Positions 26,349 through 34,662 of a stretch of 64,000 bases of DNA are shown here, one piece after another (position 1 is the stretch's first letter; the number at the start of each line of letters is the position of its first letter). Source of the stretch: Runella limosa DSM 17973 (lineage in GTDB: Bacteria; Bacteroidota; Bacteroidia; Cytophagales; Spirosomataceae). Location: the NCBI RefSeq assembly GCF_000482465.1, contig NZ_AXVJ01000063.1:1-64000 (forward strand). Reading direction: 5' to 3'. The position numbers were made by a program, and so were the translations under genes. A model generated the notes under the pieces. The model had not been told where the DNA came from. It was given only the letters and a program-made list of their open reading frames with translations, and did no database searches.

Positions 26349-26403
26349 GTAAACTCCGTTAGAGTTTGAAACCCTCTGTAAACAACAATCGTATAAATAG
26401 CCC

Positions 26404-27780
26404 ATGCTTTCAGCCAAAATCCTCATTGTTGACGACGACGTAGATGTGCTTAGTGCTGCTAAACTGATGCTCAAACGCCATTTTAGCCAAATTGATATTG
26501 AAAAAAATCCGCAACGAATCCCTTTTTTGGTCACCAACGGCGACTATGACGCGATTTTGCTGGACATGAACTTCACCCGCGACGTTATCAGTGGTAAAGA
26601 AGGGTTTGATTGGCTCGACCGTATTTTAGACATTGACCCGTTGGCGGTTGTGGTTCTTTTTACGGCTTTCGGAAACGTAGAAATGGCCGTTCGGGCGATG
26701 AAATCGGGAGCGTTGGATTTTGTTTTAAAGCCATGGGAAAACGACAAATTGCTGGCTACGCTGCAAGCTGCCGTCCAAAAACGGGCAGAAAATAAAGCAC
26801 ACGCCAACGTGCAACCTACTTCCGCGACTCCGACCGCTCCCCCCAAAACCGCCAACAAACCAGCGCAGTCCAGTTTTTTGGCGACCAGCCCCATCATGCA
26901 GCAGCTGTATGCTACCGTTGAGCGCGTAGCATCGACGGACGCAACAGTTTTAATTTTAGGAGAAAACGGGACGGGAAAAAGTGATTTGGCCCAACTTCTT
27001 CACCAAAAATCAAACCGCATCGACAAGCCCTTCGTCACCGTTGACTTAGGAGCAATTCCTGAAAGTTTGTTTGAAAGTGAGCTCTTTGGAAGTGTCAAAG
27101 GGGCGTTTACGGACGCCAAAGAAGACCGCGCAGGACGGTTTGAAGAAGCTCACGGCGGAACGTTGTTTTTGGACGAAATCGGAAATTTATCGCTTCCCAT
27201 GCAAGCCAAATTGCTTTCGGTCTTGCAAAGCCGCCTCGTGACGCGCGTCGGCTCAAATAAGCCCAAGCAAATCGACGTCCGAGTGATTTGTGCCACCAAT
27301 CAGCCGCTCGCCCAAATGGTAGCCGAGCGCACTTTCCGTCAAGATTTGTTGTACCGTATCAACACCATTGAGCTTCGCCTGCCTCCGCTTCGCGAGCGCC
27401 CCGAAGACATTGTTCCGTTGGCCGAATTGTTCTTAAAACAATACCGTCATCAGTACAAACGAGTGGTGACAGCGTTCAGTGCGGCACTCGTCAAACAGCT
27501 CCAACGCTACAATTGGCCTGGAAATGTGCGCGAATTGCGAAGTGCGGTAGAGCGGGCCATTATTTTGACCCAAAACTCCACCCTCCAACCCGAAGATTTC
27601 TTCCAAAATGCCTTTACCGAAGCGTCGCAGTTCAATGAAACGTTTCAGTTGGAAGAAATGGAAAAACAACTGATTGTGAAGGCCATGAAGAAATACAACG
27701 GCAATATCACAGAAGTAGCGCGCGAATTGGGTCTTTCACGGCAAGCGTTGTATCGGCGCATGGAAAAATACGGACTATGA
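26404..27780 (+). CDS. NtrC-type sigma-54-dependent response regulator
   Basis: 458 aa. Receiver domain (about 1-120) with acidic pocket D10-D12, phosphoacceptor D54, T87 and K109. A Pro/Thr/Ala-rich linker (about 130-157) follows, then the AAA+ sigma-54 activation domain (about 158-390) with Walker A GENGTGKS (186-193), GAFTDA (233-238) in place of the usual GAFTGA sigma-54 contact loop, and Walker B LFLDE (to 258). The Fis-type helix-turn-helix is at the C-terminus (ITEVARELGLSRQALYRRM). It overlaps the kinase gene by 4 bp. Expected role: phosphorylation-dependent activation of the divergent exporter operon and its own operon from the palindromes at 26243-26281, and probably the two padR operons. 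The D in GAFTDA is a known type of natural variation, so function is not excluded. Confidence 0.93.
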   Translation: MLSAKILIVDDDVDVLSAAKLMLKRHFSQIDIEKNPQRIPFLVTNGDYDAILLDMNFTRDVISGKEGFDWLDRILDIDPLAVVVLFTAFGNVEMAVRAMKSGALDFVLKPWENDKLLATLQAAVQKRAENKAHANVQPTSATPTAPPKTANKPAQSSFLATSPIMQQLYATVERVASTDATVLILGENGTGKSDLAQLLHQKSNRIDKPFVTVDLGAIPESLFESELFGSVKGAFTDAKEDRAGRFEEAHGGTLFLDEIGNLSLPMQAKLLSVLQSRLVTRVGSNKPKQIDVRVICATNQPLAQMVAERTFRQDLLYRINTIELRLPPLRERPEDIVPLAELFLKQYRHQYKRVVTAFSAALVKQLQRYNWPGNVRELRSAVERAIILTQNSTLQPEDFFQNAFTEASQFNETFQLEEMEKQLIVKAMKKYNGNITEVARELGLSRQALYRRMEKYGL

Positions 27781-29105
27781 GACATTTCTCTATTGGTATT
27801 CTTTGGCGCATCGTCCTACTTGTGTTTTTTGTAGGCTTGGCAGTGTATTTTGGCAACAAAGAACAGTGGACGGCCGTATCGCTACTTGGGGCATTGGGCG
27901 CTGCTGCCATGTTTAACTTGTACCACTATGTCACGAACATCAACCGAAAACTTTCCCGTTTTTTTGAATCGGTTCGTTACTCTGATTTTGCGGTAAAGTT
28001 TCGTTCTGACGACAAAATGGGGGCTAGTTTTCAGGAAATTAATCAACAGTTCAACGAAGTACTCGAAGCCTTCCGCATCGCTCGGGCCGAAAAGGAAGCC
28101 AATTTACAGTACCTCAACACCATCGTTCAACAAATCAATACGGGTTTGATAAGTTTTGGCAGCGACGGCCGCGTCGAACTGGTCAACAGTGCTGCGTTGA
28201 AGATGCTGAGTATTTATCGACTTCGCCAACTTGAAGATTTACAAGAACCTCACCCTCAGCTTTTTTCGCTTATAGCAAACATCAAAACGGGGGTAAAACA
28301 ACTCTACGAAACCCCCGACGATGAATCGCTTTCGGTACAAGCAACCCAAATTCAGCTACGGGGCAAAGTCCTCAGGATTGTGGTTCTTCAAAACATTCAG
28401 TCCGAACTCCAACAGAAAGAAGTAGAGGCTTGGCAAAACCTGACGCGCGTGCTTCGGCACGAAATTATGAATTCGTTGGCGCCGATTTTGTCGTTGGTTG
28501 GCACCATGAAAGAGATTGTCCAGCTAGACATACAACCAGAAATCCCCGAAAATGAAGGACTTCAAGATTTGACCGAAGCACTTCAAACCATTGAAAAGCG
28601 CAGTACAGGGATTATTCAGTTTGTGAATGCGTACCGCGACTTTACGGCCTTGCCCAAACCTACTTTTGCCGAAATTTCGGTCAAGGAGCTTCTTCAACGG
28701 GTGGTTCAGTTATTCCAAAAAAGCTTACAAGAATCGTCGGTACAATTAAAAGTGAGCGTCGTTCCCGACACCCTTCTTCTCAATGCCGATGCTGATCAGA
28801 TTGAGCAAGTTATTATCAACCTCATTAAAAACGCCATCGAGGCTTTGCAGGGAAATCCTGAACCTCTGATTACCGTCAAAGCCCATTCGGACATCAACCA
28901 ACGAACCTACATTGAAGTCGCCGATAATGGTTCGGGCATCGAGCCTGAGGCATTGGAGCGTATTTTTATTCCGTTTTATACCACAAAAAAAACAGGCTCA
29001 GGGATTGGTCTGAGCCTATCAAGGCAAATTTTGCAGCAACATGGCGGCTCACTGACAGCTACCTCAGAAGTTGGCGAGGGCACCACGTTTGTGATGGTGC
29101 TGTGA
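27777..29105 (+). CDS. NtrB/NtrY-like sensor histidine kinase
   Basis: 442 aa. Two transmembrane helices (about 5-25 and 32-52) with almost no periplasmic loop between them, so it is likely to sense in the membrane or cytoplasm. A HAMP/coiled-coil region (55-110), a PAS-like domain (about 110-215), a dimerisation domain with H228 in RHEIMNSLAP, and an ATPase domain with NLIKNAIEAL, DNGSGI and GSGIGLSLSRQI follow. The ATG overlaps the regulator stop codon. It should phosphorylate D54 of the regulator. The next gene is convergent, only 11 bp away, with no obvious terminator hairpin. Confidence 0.93.
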   Translation: MRHFSIGILWRIVLLVFFVGLAVYFGNKEQWTAVSLLGALGAAAMFNLYHYVTNINRKLSRFFESVRYSDFAVKFRSDDKMGASFQEINQQFNEVLEAFRIARAEKEANLQYLNTIVQQINTGLISFGSDGRVELVNSAALKMLSIYRLRQLEDLQEPHPQLFSLIANIKTGVKQLYETPDDESLSVQATQIQLRGKVLRIVVLQNIQSELQQKEVEAWQNLTRVLRHEIMNSLAPILSLVGTMKEIVQLDIQPEIPENEGLQDLTEALQTIEKRSTGIIQFVNAYRDFTALPKPTFAEISVKELLQRVVQLFQKSLQESSVQLKVSVVPDTLLLNADADQIEQVIINLIKNAIEALQGNPEPLITVKAHSDINQRTYIEVADNGSGIEPEALERIFIPFYTTKKTGSGIGLSLSRQILQQHGGSLTATSEVGEGTTFVMVL

Positions 29106-29116
29106 GAGTATTTACC

Positions 29117-30328
29117 TTATCCAAACAATCGCACAGGTTCAAACGCTTGGCCGAGAACCAATCGAGAATCCGCTTTGAGCCAGTCGTCGAGCAGGCTTGA
29201 ATATATTTGACGAAAATCTATTTTGTATTTTAAATCTCCGTTATCCAAATCTGTCAAATCAGGCGCTTCTGACAATACTGGCTTCGTGCGGTGTGGCCCG
29301 CCAATCACAAATACGTTGTTGGCCGTACCATGGTCGGTACCGTTGGAAGCATTTTGTTTCACGCGACGCCCGAACTCGCTGAACGTCATAACCATCACAT
29401 CATCCAAGCGATTATTCGACTTTAGGTCATCCACAAATACACCCACGGCTTCGGCGTACTGACGCAACAGGCGGTCTTGTTGGTCGTTTTGACGAATGTG
29501 CGTATCAAAACCCGACAACGATACATAATACACCCGCGTGCTTACGCCCGAGGTAATCAGCTCCGCAATGGTTTTAAGGCTTTTTCCCAACTCTGTTGTC
29601 GGATACAACTTACTAGATTTATGTATTTGGGCTTTGTTGTAAACATACTCGGCCGACGAAACAGTTTCTGCCAAGGTTTTGTACAGATACGCCACATTTT
29701 CGTAGTCGTCGGCAGGGGTTAGTTTTGAATTAGCTTTTACAAAACCGTTTTGGGTTTGGGAAAACAACTTTTCGGGGTTTTGAAGTGCTAATCCATTCAA
29801 ATTTTTCCCCTTCAACGCCAAACTTAACGTATCGTCGATTTCGAGGGCTTGGTGCGGAGCGATTTTGGCACTTTGACCCGCACATTGTGCATCTAAATAA
29901 CGTCCAATCCAACCCGTTGACAGATACTCGCTGGCGCTGCTTCCCGTTTGCCAAATATCCATCGAGCGAAAATGCGAGCGGTCAGGATTGGGATAGCCTA
30001 CATTGTTGATAATCGACACCAACCCGTTGTCGTACAATTCTTTAATTTTTTCAAGGGCGGGATTCAGCCCAATGTCATCGTTCAAGCGCAGTACGTTCGT
30101 TGATTTTATGGCAATCGACGGCCGTTCACGGTAATAAATATCATTCCGAAACGGCACCACTGTATTGAGTCCGTCATTTCCACCCGATAATTGGATGATG
30201 ACGACTACTTTTTCGTTGAGCGTAGAAGGTGCAGAATACTGCGTTTCGTAGGCTTTCAAAAACTGAGGGACTAATAACGAGCCAGCGGTCGTAAAAGTCG
30301 TATTTCTTAAAAATTCGCGGCGTTTCAT
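29117..30328 (-). CDS. DUF1501 family protein with twin-arginine leader
   Basis: 403 aa. N-terminus MKRREFLRNTTFTTAGSLLVP has a Tat-like twin-arginine leader, so a folded exported protein is expected. The GGNDGLNTVVPF segment (about 50-61), PNPDRSHFRSMDIWQTG and SEFGRRVKQNASNGTDHGTAN are typical of DUF1501 (alkaline-phosphatase-like fold, sulfatase-related). It is the second gene of a pair with a DUF1800 protein (27-bp gap), a pairing common in Bacteroidota and Planctomycetota. Biochemical function is not known. Confidence 0.9.
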   Translation of the reverse strand: MKRREFLRNTTFTTAGSLLVPQFLKAYETQYSAPSTLNEKVVVIIQLSGGNDGLNTVVPFRNDIYYRERPSIAIKSTNVLRLNDDIGLNPALEKIKELYDNGLVSIINNVGYPNPDRSHFRSMDIWQTGSSASEYLSTGWIGRYLDAQCAGQSAKIAPHQALEIDDTLSLALKGKNLNGLALQNPEKLFSQTQNGFVKANSKLTPADDYENVAYLYKTLAETVSSAEYVYNKAQIHKSSKLYPTTELGKSLKTIAELITSGVSTRVYYVSLSGFDTHIRQNDQQDRLLRQYAEAVGVFVDDLKSNNRLDDVMVMTFSEFGRRVKQNASNGTDHGTANNVFVIGGPHRTKPVLSEAPDLTDLDNGDLKYKIDFRQIYSSLLDDWLKADSRLVLGQAFEPVRLFG

Positions 30329-30355
30329 GGTGGTAGTGGTAGTTAGATAGTGTGT

Positions 30356-31792
30356 TTAACATACTTGATACTCAGGAATGGACATCAACGCCACCGTCAA
30401 TTGTTTGACACGCTCGACTCGGCCTGAGGCATTTCCTTGTTTATCAATTTGTTTTAATAAAGAGCTGTTAATAGGTACTTGTATCAAATGTGATGCCAGC
30501 GCTTCGGTAAGGTCTTGTTCAGAAAAAGTCTCAAAAAAGGAGGCAAACTTTTCCCAATTCATCGTTACCTCAAATTTATTTTTCCGTTTCACCGTTTCTT
30601 CGTTGGCATCCCCGCTTTCTTTTACGCTTGCCGCCAGCATTTCGTTGCGAAAAAGTACTTTTGGCAGCTGCATTCGGGTCAGCAAACTTGAGCTATCAAT
30701 CCAAGCCGTTCCCGATGGCCAGCCCGCCACGTTGGGGGGATTGAACAACGTTTGTCCCAATAGCTTTTGGGCATACAAGACGGGCGTTTTATCCACAAAA
30801 TCCATCTGAAGCGTCCGCTGCATTCCCGCTAGTAACTCTACGGGCGACTTGATTTGCGCCCCAATATTGGCAGAGTCGTAAAACCAGTCCTGTGTAAATA
30901 CATACTCCATGACCTCCAAAATGTCACCATCAGTGCGTAAAAAGCGATTTTTCAATGCTTCAACGTGCTCGGGATTTACTTTTTGATTGACAAAATAGCG
31001 GTACAGTTTCGTAGAAATAAACTGAGCCGTTTTGGGATTGGCCAGTAGCATATCCACGACATCCTCTCCCGTGAAGTTACCTGTTTTCCCAAATATCGTT
31101 TTGGAACCTTCATCGTGGAATAGTGGCCGAAATACAAACTCGCCTGAGCCGTTAAATCCCCAGCCCGTAAACGCCCTTGCCGCCTCTTTCACATCGTTTT
31201 CGGTGTAATTTCCGCGTCCCAGCGTAAACAATTCCATCACCTCACGGGCGAAATTTTCGTTGGGACTTTTTTTACGATTTTGCTGATTGTTCAAAAATTG
31301 AAGCATGGCCGCATCTTTGGAAATAGCCATCAGCAAATCGCTAAATTTGCCAAGGGCATGGCGGCGCAACGTATTGTTTTGCTGCTGAACAAACAACGCC
31401 ATCCTGCTGCGGCAAGCGAAGTGGTTATGCCAAAAGAAAGTCATTTTTTCGCGAAAAGCCCCCGTTCCTTGCCCCATCCGAGCCACCCACGCATCGTTTA
31501 AATTTCCGATGCTTTCTCGACGCTCTTCGGCTACGGCCTTTAACTTGTCCTTGATTCCGTCAAGTTCTTGGGTCGGACTAGCTTTCATGTCGCGTTTATC
31601 GTTCCGCAATGAAAAATAGGGCATTGGCTCAACGACATTGAAGTCATGAACCTCTTTGCTATCTCGAATAAAATCCTTGATAACCCGCTGCCTCGGGGCC
31701 GAGAGCGCGGCTTTTATCTCGTCGGGAGAAGCCCCAAATCCTGCCCTCCAAAAAAAATGTTGAAGCTGACGCTGGTGTGAATTTGCTTCCAT
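30356..31792 (-). CDS. DUF1800 family protein
   Basis: 478 aa from ATG 31792 (MEANSHQRQLQHFFWRAGFG), chosen because DUF1800 proteins start close to the RxGFG motif; a GTG 21 codons upstream is less likely. Visible family features are FFWHNHFAC, NFAREVMELFTLGRGNYTENDVKEAARAFTGW and PPNVAGWPSGTAWID. First gene of the DUF1800-DUF1501 operon. Function is unknown; members co-occur with DUF1501 and are presumed exported or envelope-associated. Confidence 0.9.
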   Translation of the reverse strand: MEANSHQRQLQHFFWRAGFGASPDEIKAALSAPRQRVIKDFIRDSKEVHDFNVVEPMPYFSLRNDKRDMKASPTQELDGIKDKLKAVAEERRESIGNLNDAWVARMGQGTGAFREKMTFFWHNHFACRSRMALFVQQQNNTLRRHALGKFSDLLMAISKDAAMLQFLNNQQNRKKSPNENFAREVMELFTLGRGNYTENDVKEAARAFTGWGFNGSGEFVFRPLFHDEGSKTIFGKTGNFTGEDVVDMLLANPKTAQFISTKLYRYFVNQKVNPEHVEALKNRFLRTDGDILEVMEYVFTQDWFYDSANIGAQIKSPVELLAGMQRTLQMDFVDKTPVLYAQKLLGQTLFNPPNVAGWPSGTAWIDSSSLLTRMQLPKVLFRNEMLAASVKESGDANEETVKRKNKFEVTMNWEKFASFFETFSEQDLTEALASHLIQVPINSSLLKQIDKQGNASGRVERVKQLTVALMSIPEYQVC

Positions 31793-31860
31793 AGTGTTTC
31801 CTTGAACTGTTTTTTTCTTAGAACCACTCGGAAGGAATAGGTTTAATATACCCACATTAA

Positions 31861-31897
31861 AAAAATCCCCTGCTAGCCAGTCTAGCAGGGGATTTTT
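31861..31897 (-). terminator. Strong hairpin terminator after the symporter gene
   Basis: Perfect 15-bp stem (31861-31875 with 31883-31897), GC-rich core CCCCTGCTA, 7-nt loop, flanked by A and T runs. It lies 20 bp past the stop of the symporter gene ending at 31918. Confidence 0.85.
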
Positions 31898-31917
31898 AGA
31901 AAAAACGAATTATTGAT

Positions 31918-33561
31918 TTACCAGAACACCGTGTAAAGAATAGCGACAACAACTACTACAATCGCTGCTCCAACGGCAAATGTGCCTTTCACGCGGAACA
32001 TTGACGCATCAATTTCAAGCCCTTTGTCGCTTGGTTTCCAAAGTCCGAGGGCAATCATTACTGCCACACAGATAAGGAACACGATTCCCATACGGTCAAG
32101 GAACGGCACGGTTGACCAATCTGCGCCTGGAAGCCAGTTGTTGTGCATCGAAAAGGCCAACAAGAAACCACCCACAATCGCAAACATAGCGCCCGCCGAA
32201 TTGGTTTTTTTCCAGAAAAACCCTAACAAGAAGGCCGCAAATAACCCTGGAGAAACCAATCCCGTCATTTCTTGAATAAACTGAAACCCTCCTTTGTCTA
32301 TCCCCATATAAGGTGATATTATAATCGCCAAAATCATCGCTACCACAATTGTCACCCGACCAACCCACACCAACTTCTTCTCGTCGGCTTCGGGAGCAAC
32401 GTATTTTTTGTAAATATCTAACGTAAAAATTGTTGAGATACTATTAGCTTTACCCGCAAGTGACGCCACAATCGCTGCCGTCAATGCCGCAAACGAAAGA
32501 CCTTTCAAACCCACTGGCAACAAGTTGAGTAATACAGGGTAAGCTCTATCTGGTTTGAGTACTCCGCTATTCATCATTTCTGCCTGAAACAACCCTTTTT
32601 GATACAAGGTATAAGCCGCAATCCCTGGCAATACCACAATAACAGGCATCAAAAGTTTCAAAAATGCCGCGAATAAAATCCCTTCACGGGCAGTTTTTAA
32701 GTCCGCCCCGAGCGCACGTTGCGTAATGTATTGGTTACATCCCCAATAGTTAAGATTTACAATCCACATCCCCCCAATCAATACCGTCAATCCTGGCAAA
32801 TACATGTAAGCATCTTTGGTACCTCCTTCTCCATCTGGGTATGATAACTGTCCTGGACTAAAAATCATGTGAAAGTGATCTCCCGAATTTTCAAAAATTG
32901 TATTCAAAGCACCTGAGATACCAGAAACACCAAATTCTTGAGAAACTAAATCTAGCGCCAAATAGGTAGTTGCCAAACCTCCCAAAATCAAGAAGAACAC
33001 CTGAATTACATCGGTATAGCCAATTACTTTCATACCACCTACAGTAATAAAAATGGCAAATACTGACAAGCCAATCATACAAACCGTAAAGTCAATCCCT
33101 GAGATAGTTGATACAGCCAATGCTCCTAAAAATAGAATAGAGGTCAAATTGACTAAGACATACAACAACAGCCAAAATATTGCCATCGTTAAGCTAACAG
33201 TTTGATTATACCGTTTATTCAAAAACTGAGGCATCGTAAAAATGTGGTTTTTGAGGTAAATAGGCATGAAGAAAATACCTACTACTAGCAAGGTTGCCGC
33301 TGCCATCCACTCATACGTTGCAATAGCTAATCCGACTTTAAAACCATCGCCTGACATTCCAATAAACTGCTCGGCCGAGATGTTGGAGGCAATGAGAGAA
33401 GCACCAATCGCCCACCAAGTCAGTGAACCTTCGGCGAGGAAGAAGTCGGTTGTACTTGCTTCAGCTGATTTTTTTCGTTGGTAAATCCAGTAACCGTAGC
33501 CTGCGACTACGACAAAATACACTAGAAAGACTAAGTAGTCTAGGGTTTGGAGTTTTTGCAT
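31918..33561 (-). CDS. Sodium/solute symporter, SSS family (SGLT-like)
   Basis: 547 aa from ATG 33561 (MQKLQTLDYLVFLVYFVVV). It has about 14 predicted transmembrane helices and the SASNISAEQFIGMSGDGFKVG-type segment in helix 1-2 shared with the Vibrio sodium/galactose transporter, plus NYWGCNQYITQRALGA. By family it imports a sugar or related solute with sodium. Sugar specificity is an inference from the vSGLT resemblance; no sugar catabolic genes are beside it. A single-gene unit with its own terminator. Confidence 0.9.
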   Translation of the reverse strand: MQKLQTLDYLVFLVYFVVVAGYGYWIYQRKKSAEASTTDFFLAEGSLTWWAIGASLIASNISAEQFIGMSGDGFKVGLAIATYEWMAAATLLVVGIFFMPIYLKNHIFTMPQFLNKRYNQTVSLTMAIFWLLLYVLVNLTSILFLGALAVSTISGIDFTVCMIGLSVFAIFITVGGMKVIGYTDVIQVFFLILGGLATTYLALDLVSQEFGVSGISGALNTIFENSGDHFHMIFSPGQLSYPDGEGGTKDAYMYLPGLTVLIGGMWIVNLNYWGCNQYITQRALGADLKTAREGILFAAFLKLLMPVIVVLPGIAAYTLYQKGLFQAEMMNSGVLKPDRAYPVLLNLLPVGLKGLSFAALTAAIVASLAGKANSISTIFTLDIYKKYVAPEADEKKLVWVGRVTIVVAMILAIIISPYMGIDKGGFQFIQEMTGLVSPGLFAAFLLGFFWKKTNSAGAMFAIVGGFLLAFSMHNNWLPGADWSTVPFLDRMGIVFLICVAVMIALGLWKPSDKGLEIDASMFRVKGTFAVGAAIVVVVVAILYTVFW

Positions 33562-33659
33562 TTTAATTGCTGGGAGGTTAGTTGTTATTAGGGTCAAATA
33601 CGTCGCAAGATACGGAAACGTCTATAAAAAAGTAGAAAAAATACTGTTTTAATGCTATT

Positions 33660-34487
33660 TTACAAAATAATAGTTCGGTTGCCATGAATAAACACACGGT
33701 CATTGAATACCAGTTTTAACGCCTTCGACAACACCGATTTTTCGGTATCTTTTCCAAGCGTTGCCATGTCAAATGCCGTCAAACGGTGATCTACCTCTTT
33801 GACATCTTGGGCAATGATAGGCCCTTCATCCAAATTATCGTTGACAAAGTGCGCCGTAGCCCCAATGATTTTTACTCCTCTGTCGTACGCTTGTCGGTAC
33901 GGATTAGCCCCAATAAAGGCAGGTAAAAACGAATGGTGAATGTTGACAATTCGATTGGGATAGTGTTTCACAAAATCCGAAGTAAGCACGCGCATGTATT
34001 TGGCTAACACCAGATATTCAGGCTGATAGATGTCGAGCGTGCGTAAAATAGCCTCTTCGTGTTCTTCACGGGTTTTGTGTTCGTGGGAAATAAAATGGAA
34101 CGGAATCCCAAACTTACTGACTAGCGGTTGAAGGACGTTGTAGTTGCTAATCACCGCCTGAATCGTTGCGTCAAGTTCATCAAAAGCGTACCGTATCAAC
34201 AATTCACCAAGGCAATGGTGTTCTTTCGTCACAAACAACACCACATCTTTCTTTTTCTTGGGATTCAATCGCAGGTTAAGTCCCGCAGGAAGCGTCGCCG
34301 TTAAATCATCCAATATACTTTTCGGATTTCCCTCTCCCTCAAATTCAGTACGCATAAAAAACTGTCCCGACGGGCTCACGTATTCGTCCTGACTAATAAT
34401 ATTTTGGTTGTGATTATACAGCACATGCGTAACTTGGTAGATGAGCCCTTTGTGGTCTGGCCCATCCATGAGGAGAATCTGCTTCAT
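33660..34487 (-). CDS. purU: Formyltetrahydrofolate deformylase
   Basis: 275 aa, the usual length for PurU. N-terminal ACT domain (about 3-80, MDGPDHKGLIYQVTHVLYNH) and a formyltransferase-fold catalytic domain with IVNIHHSFLPAFIGANPYRQA and the catalytic-loop segment DNLDEGPIIAQDV. It hydrolyses 10-formyl-tetrahydrofolate to formate and tetrahydrofolate, balancing one-carbon pools and feeding purine synthesis. A TAnnTTTG box (minus strand, 34527-34520) lies upstream, without a clear -33 box. Monocistronic. Confidence 0.95.
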   Translation of the reverse strand: MKQILLMDGPDHKGLIYQVTHVLYNHNQNIISQDEYVSPSGQFFMRTEFEGEGNPKSILDDLTATLPAGLNLRLNPKKKKDVVLFVTKEHHCLGELLIRYAFDELDATIQAVISNYNVLQPLVSKFGIPFHFISHEHKTREEHEEAILRTLDIYQPEYLVLAKYMRVLTSDFVKHYPNRIVNIHHSFLPAFIGANPYRQAYDRGVKIIGATAHFVNDNLDEGPIIAQDVKEVDHRLTAFDMATLGKDTEKSVLSKALKLVFNDRVFIHGNRTIIL

Positions 34488-34662
34488 TTGAAGGTAAAAG
34501 TTGATTTGGTATTTTTATTCAAATGTACGAATTACGGCTATTTTACCCATTTTTTGGCCAAATATCATTCCTTCTCGCAACCATTGGTGTAAATCCCCCC
34601 CTTTGGGTGAACGTCCTCAATAAGCATAGGCGGTAGTTTTGGCTTACCAAACTCATACAGCT

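Noticed and set aside
26142-26537. Minus-strand 131-codon frame over the sigma-54 control region
   Set aside because: It lies antisense to the regulator start and covers both promoters and the palindromes; not a plausible gene.
29106-29116. Terminator expected between the convergent kinase and DUF1501 genes
   Set aside because: Only 11 bp separate the stop codons and no hairpin is visible there.
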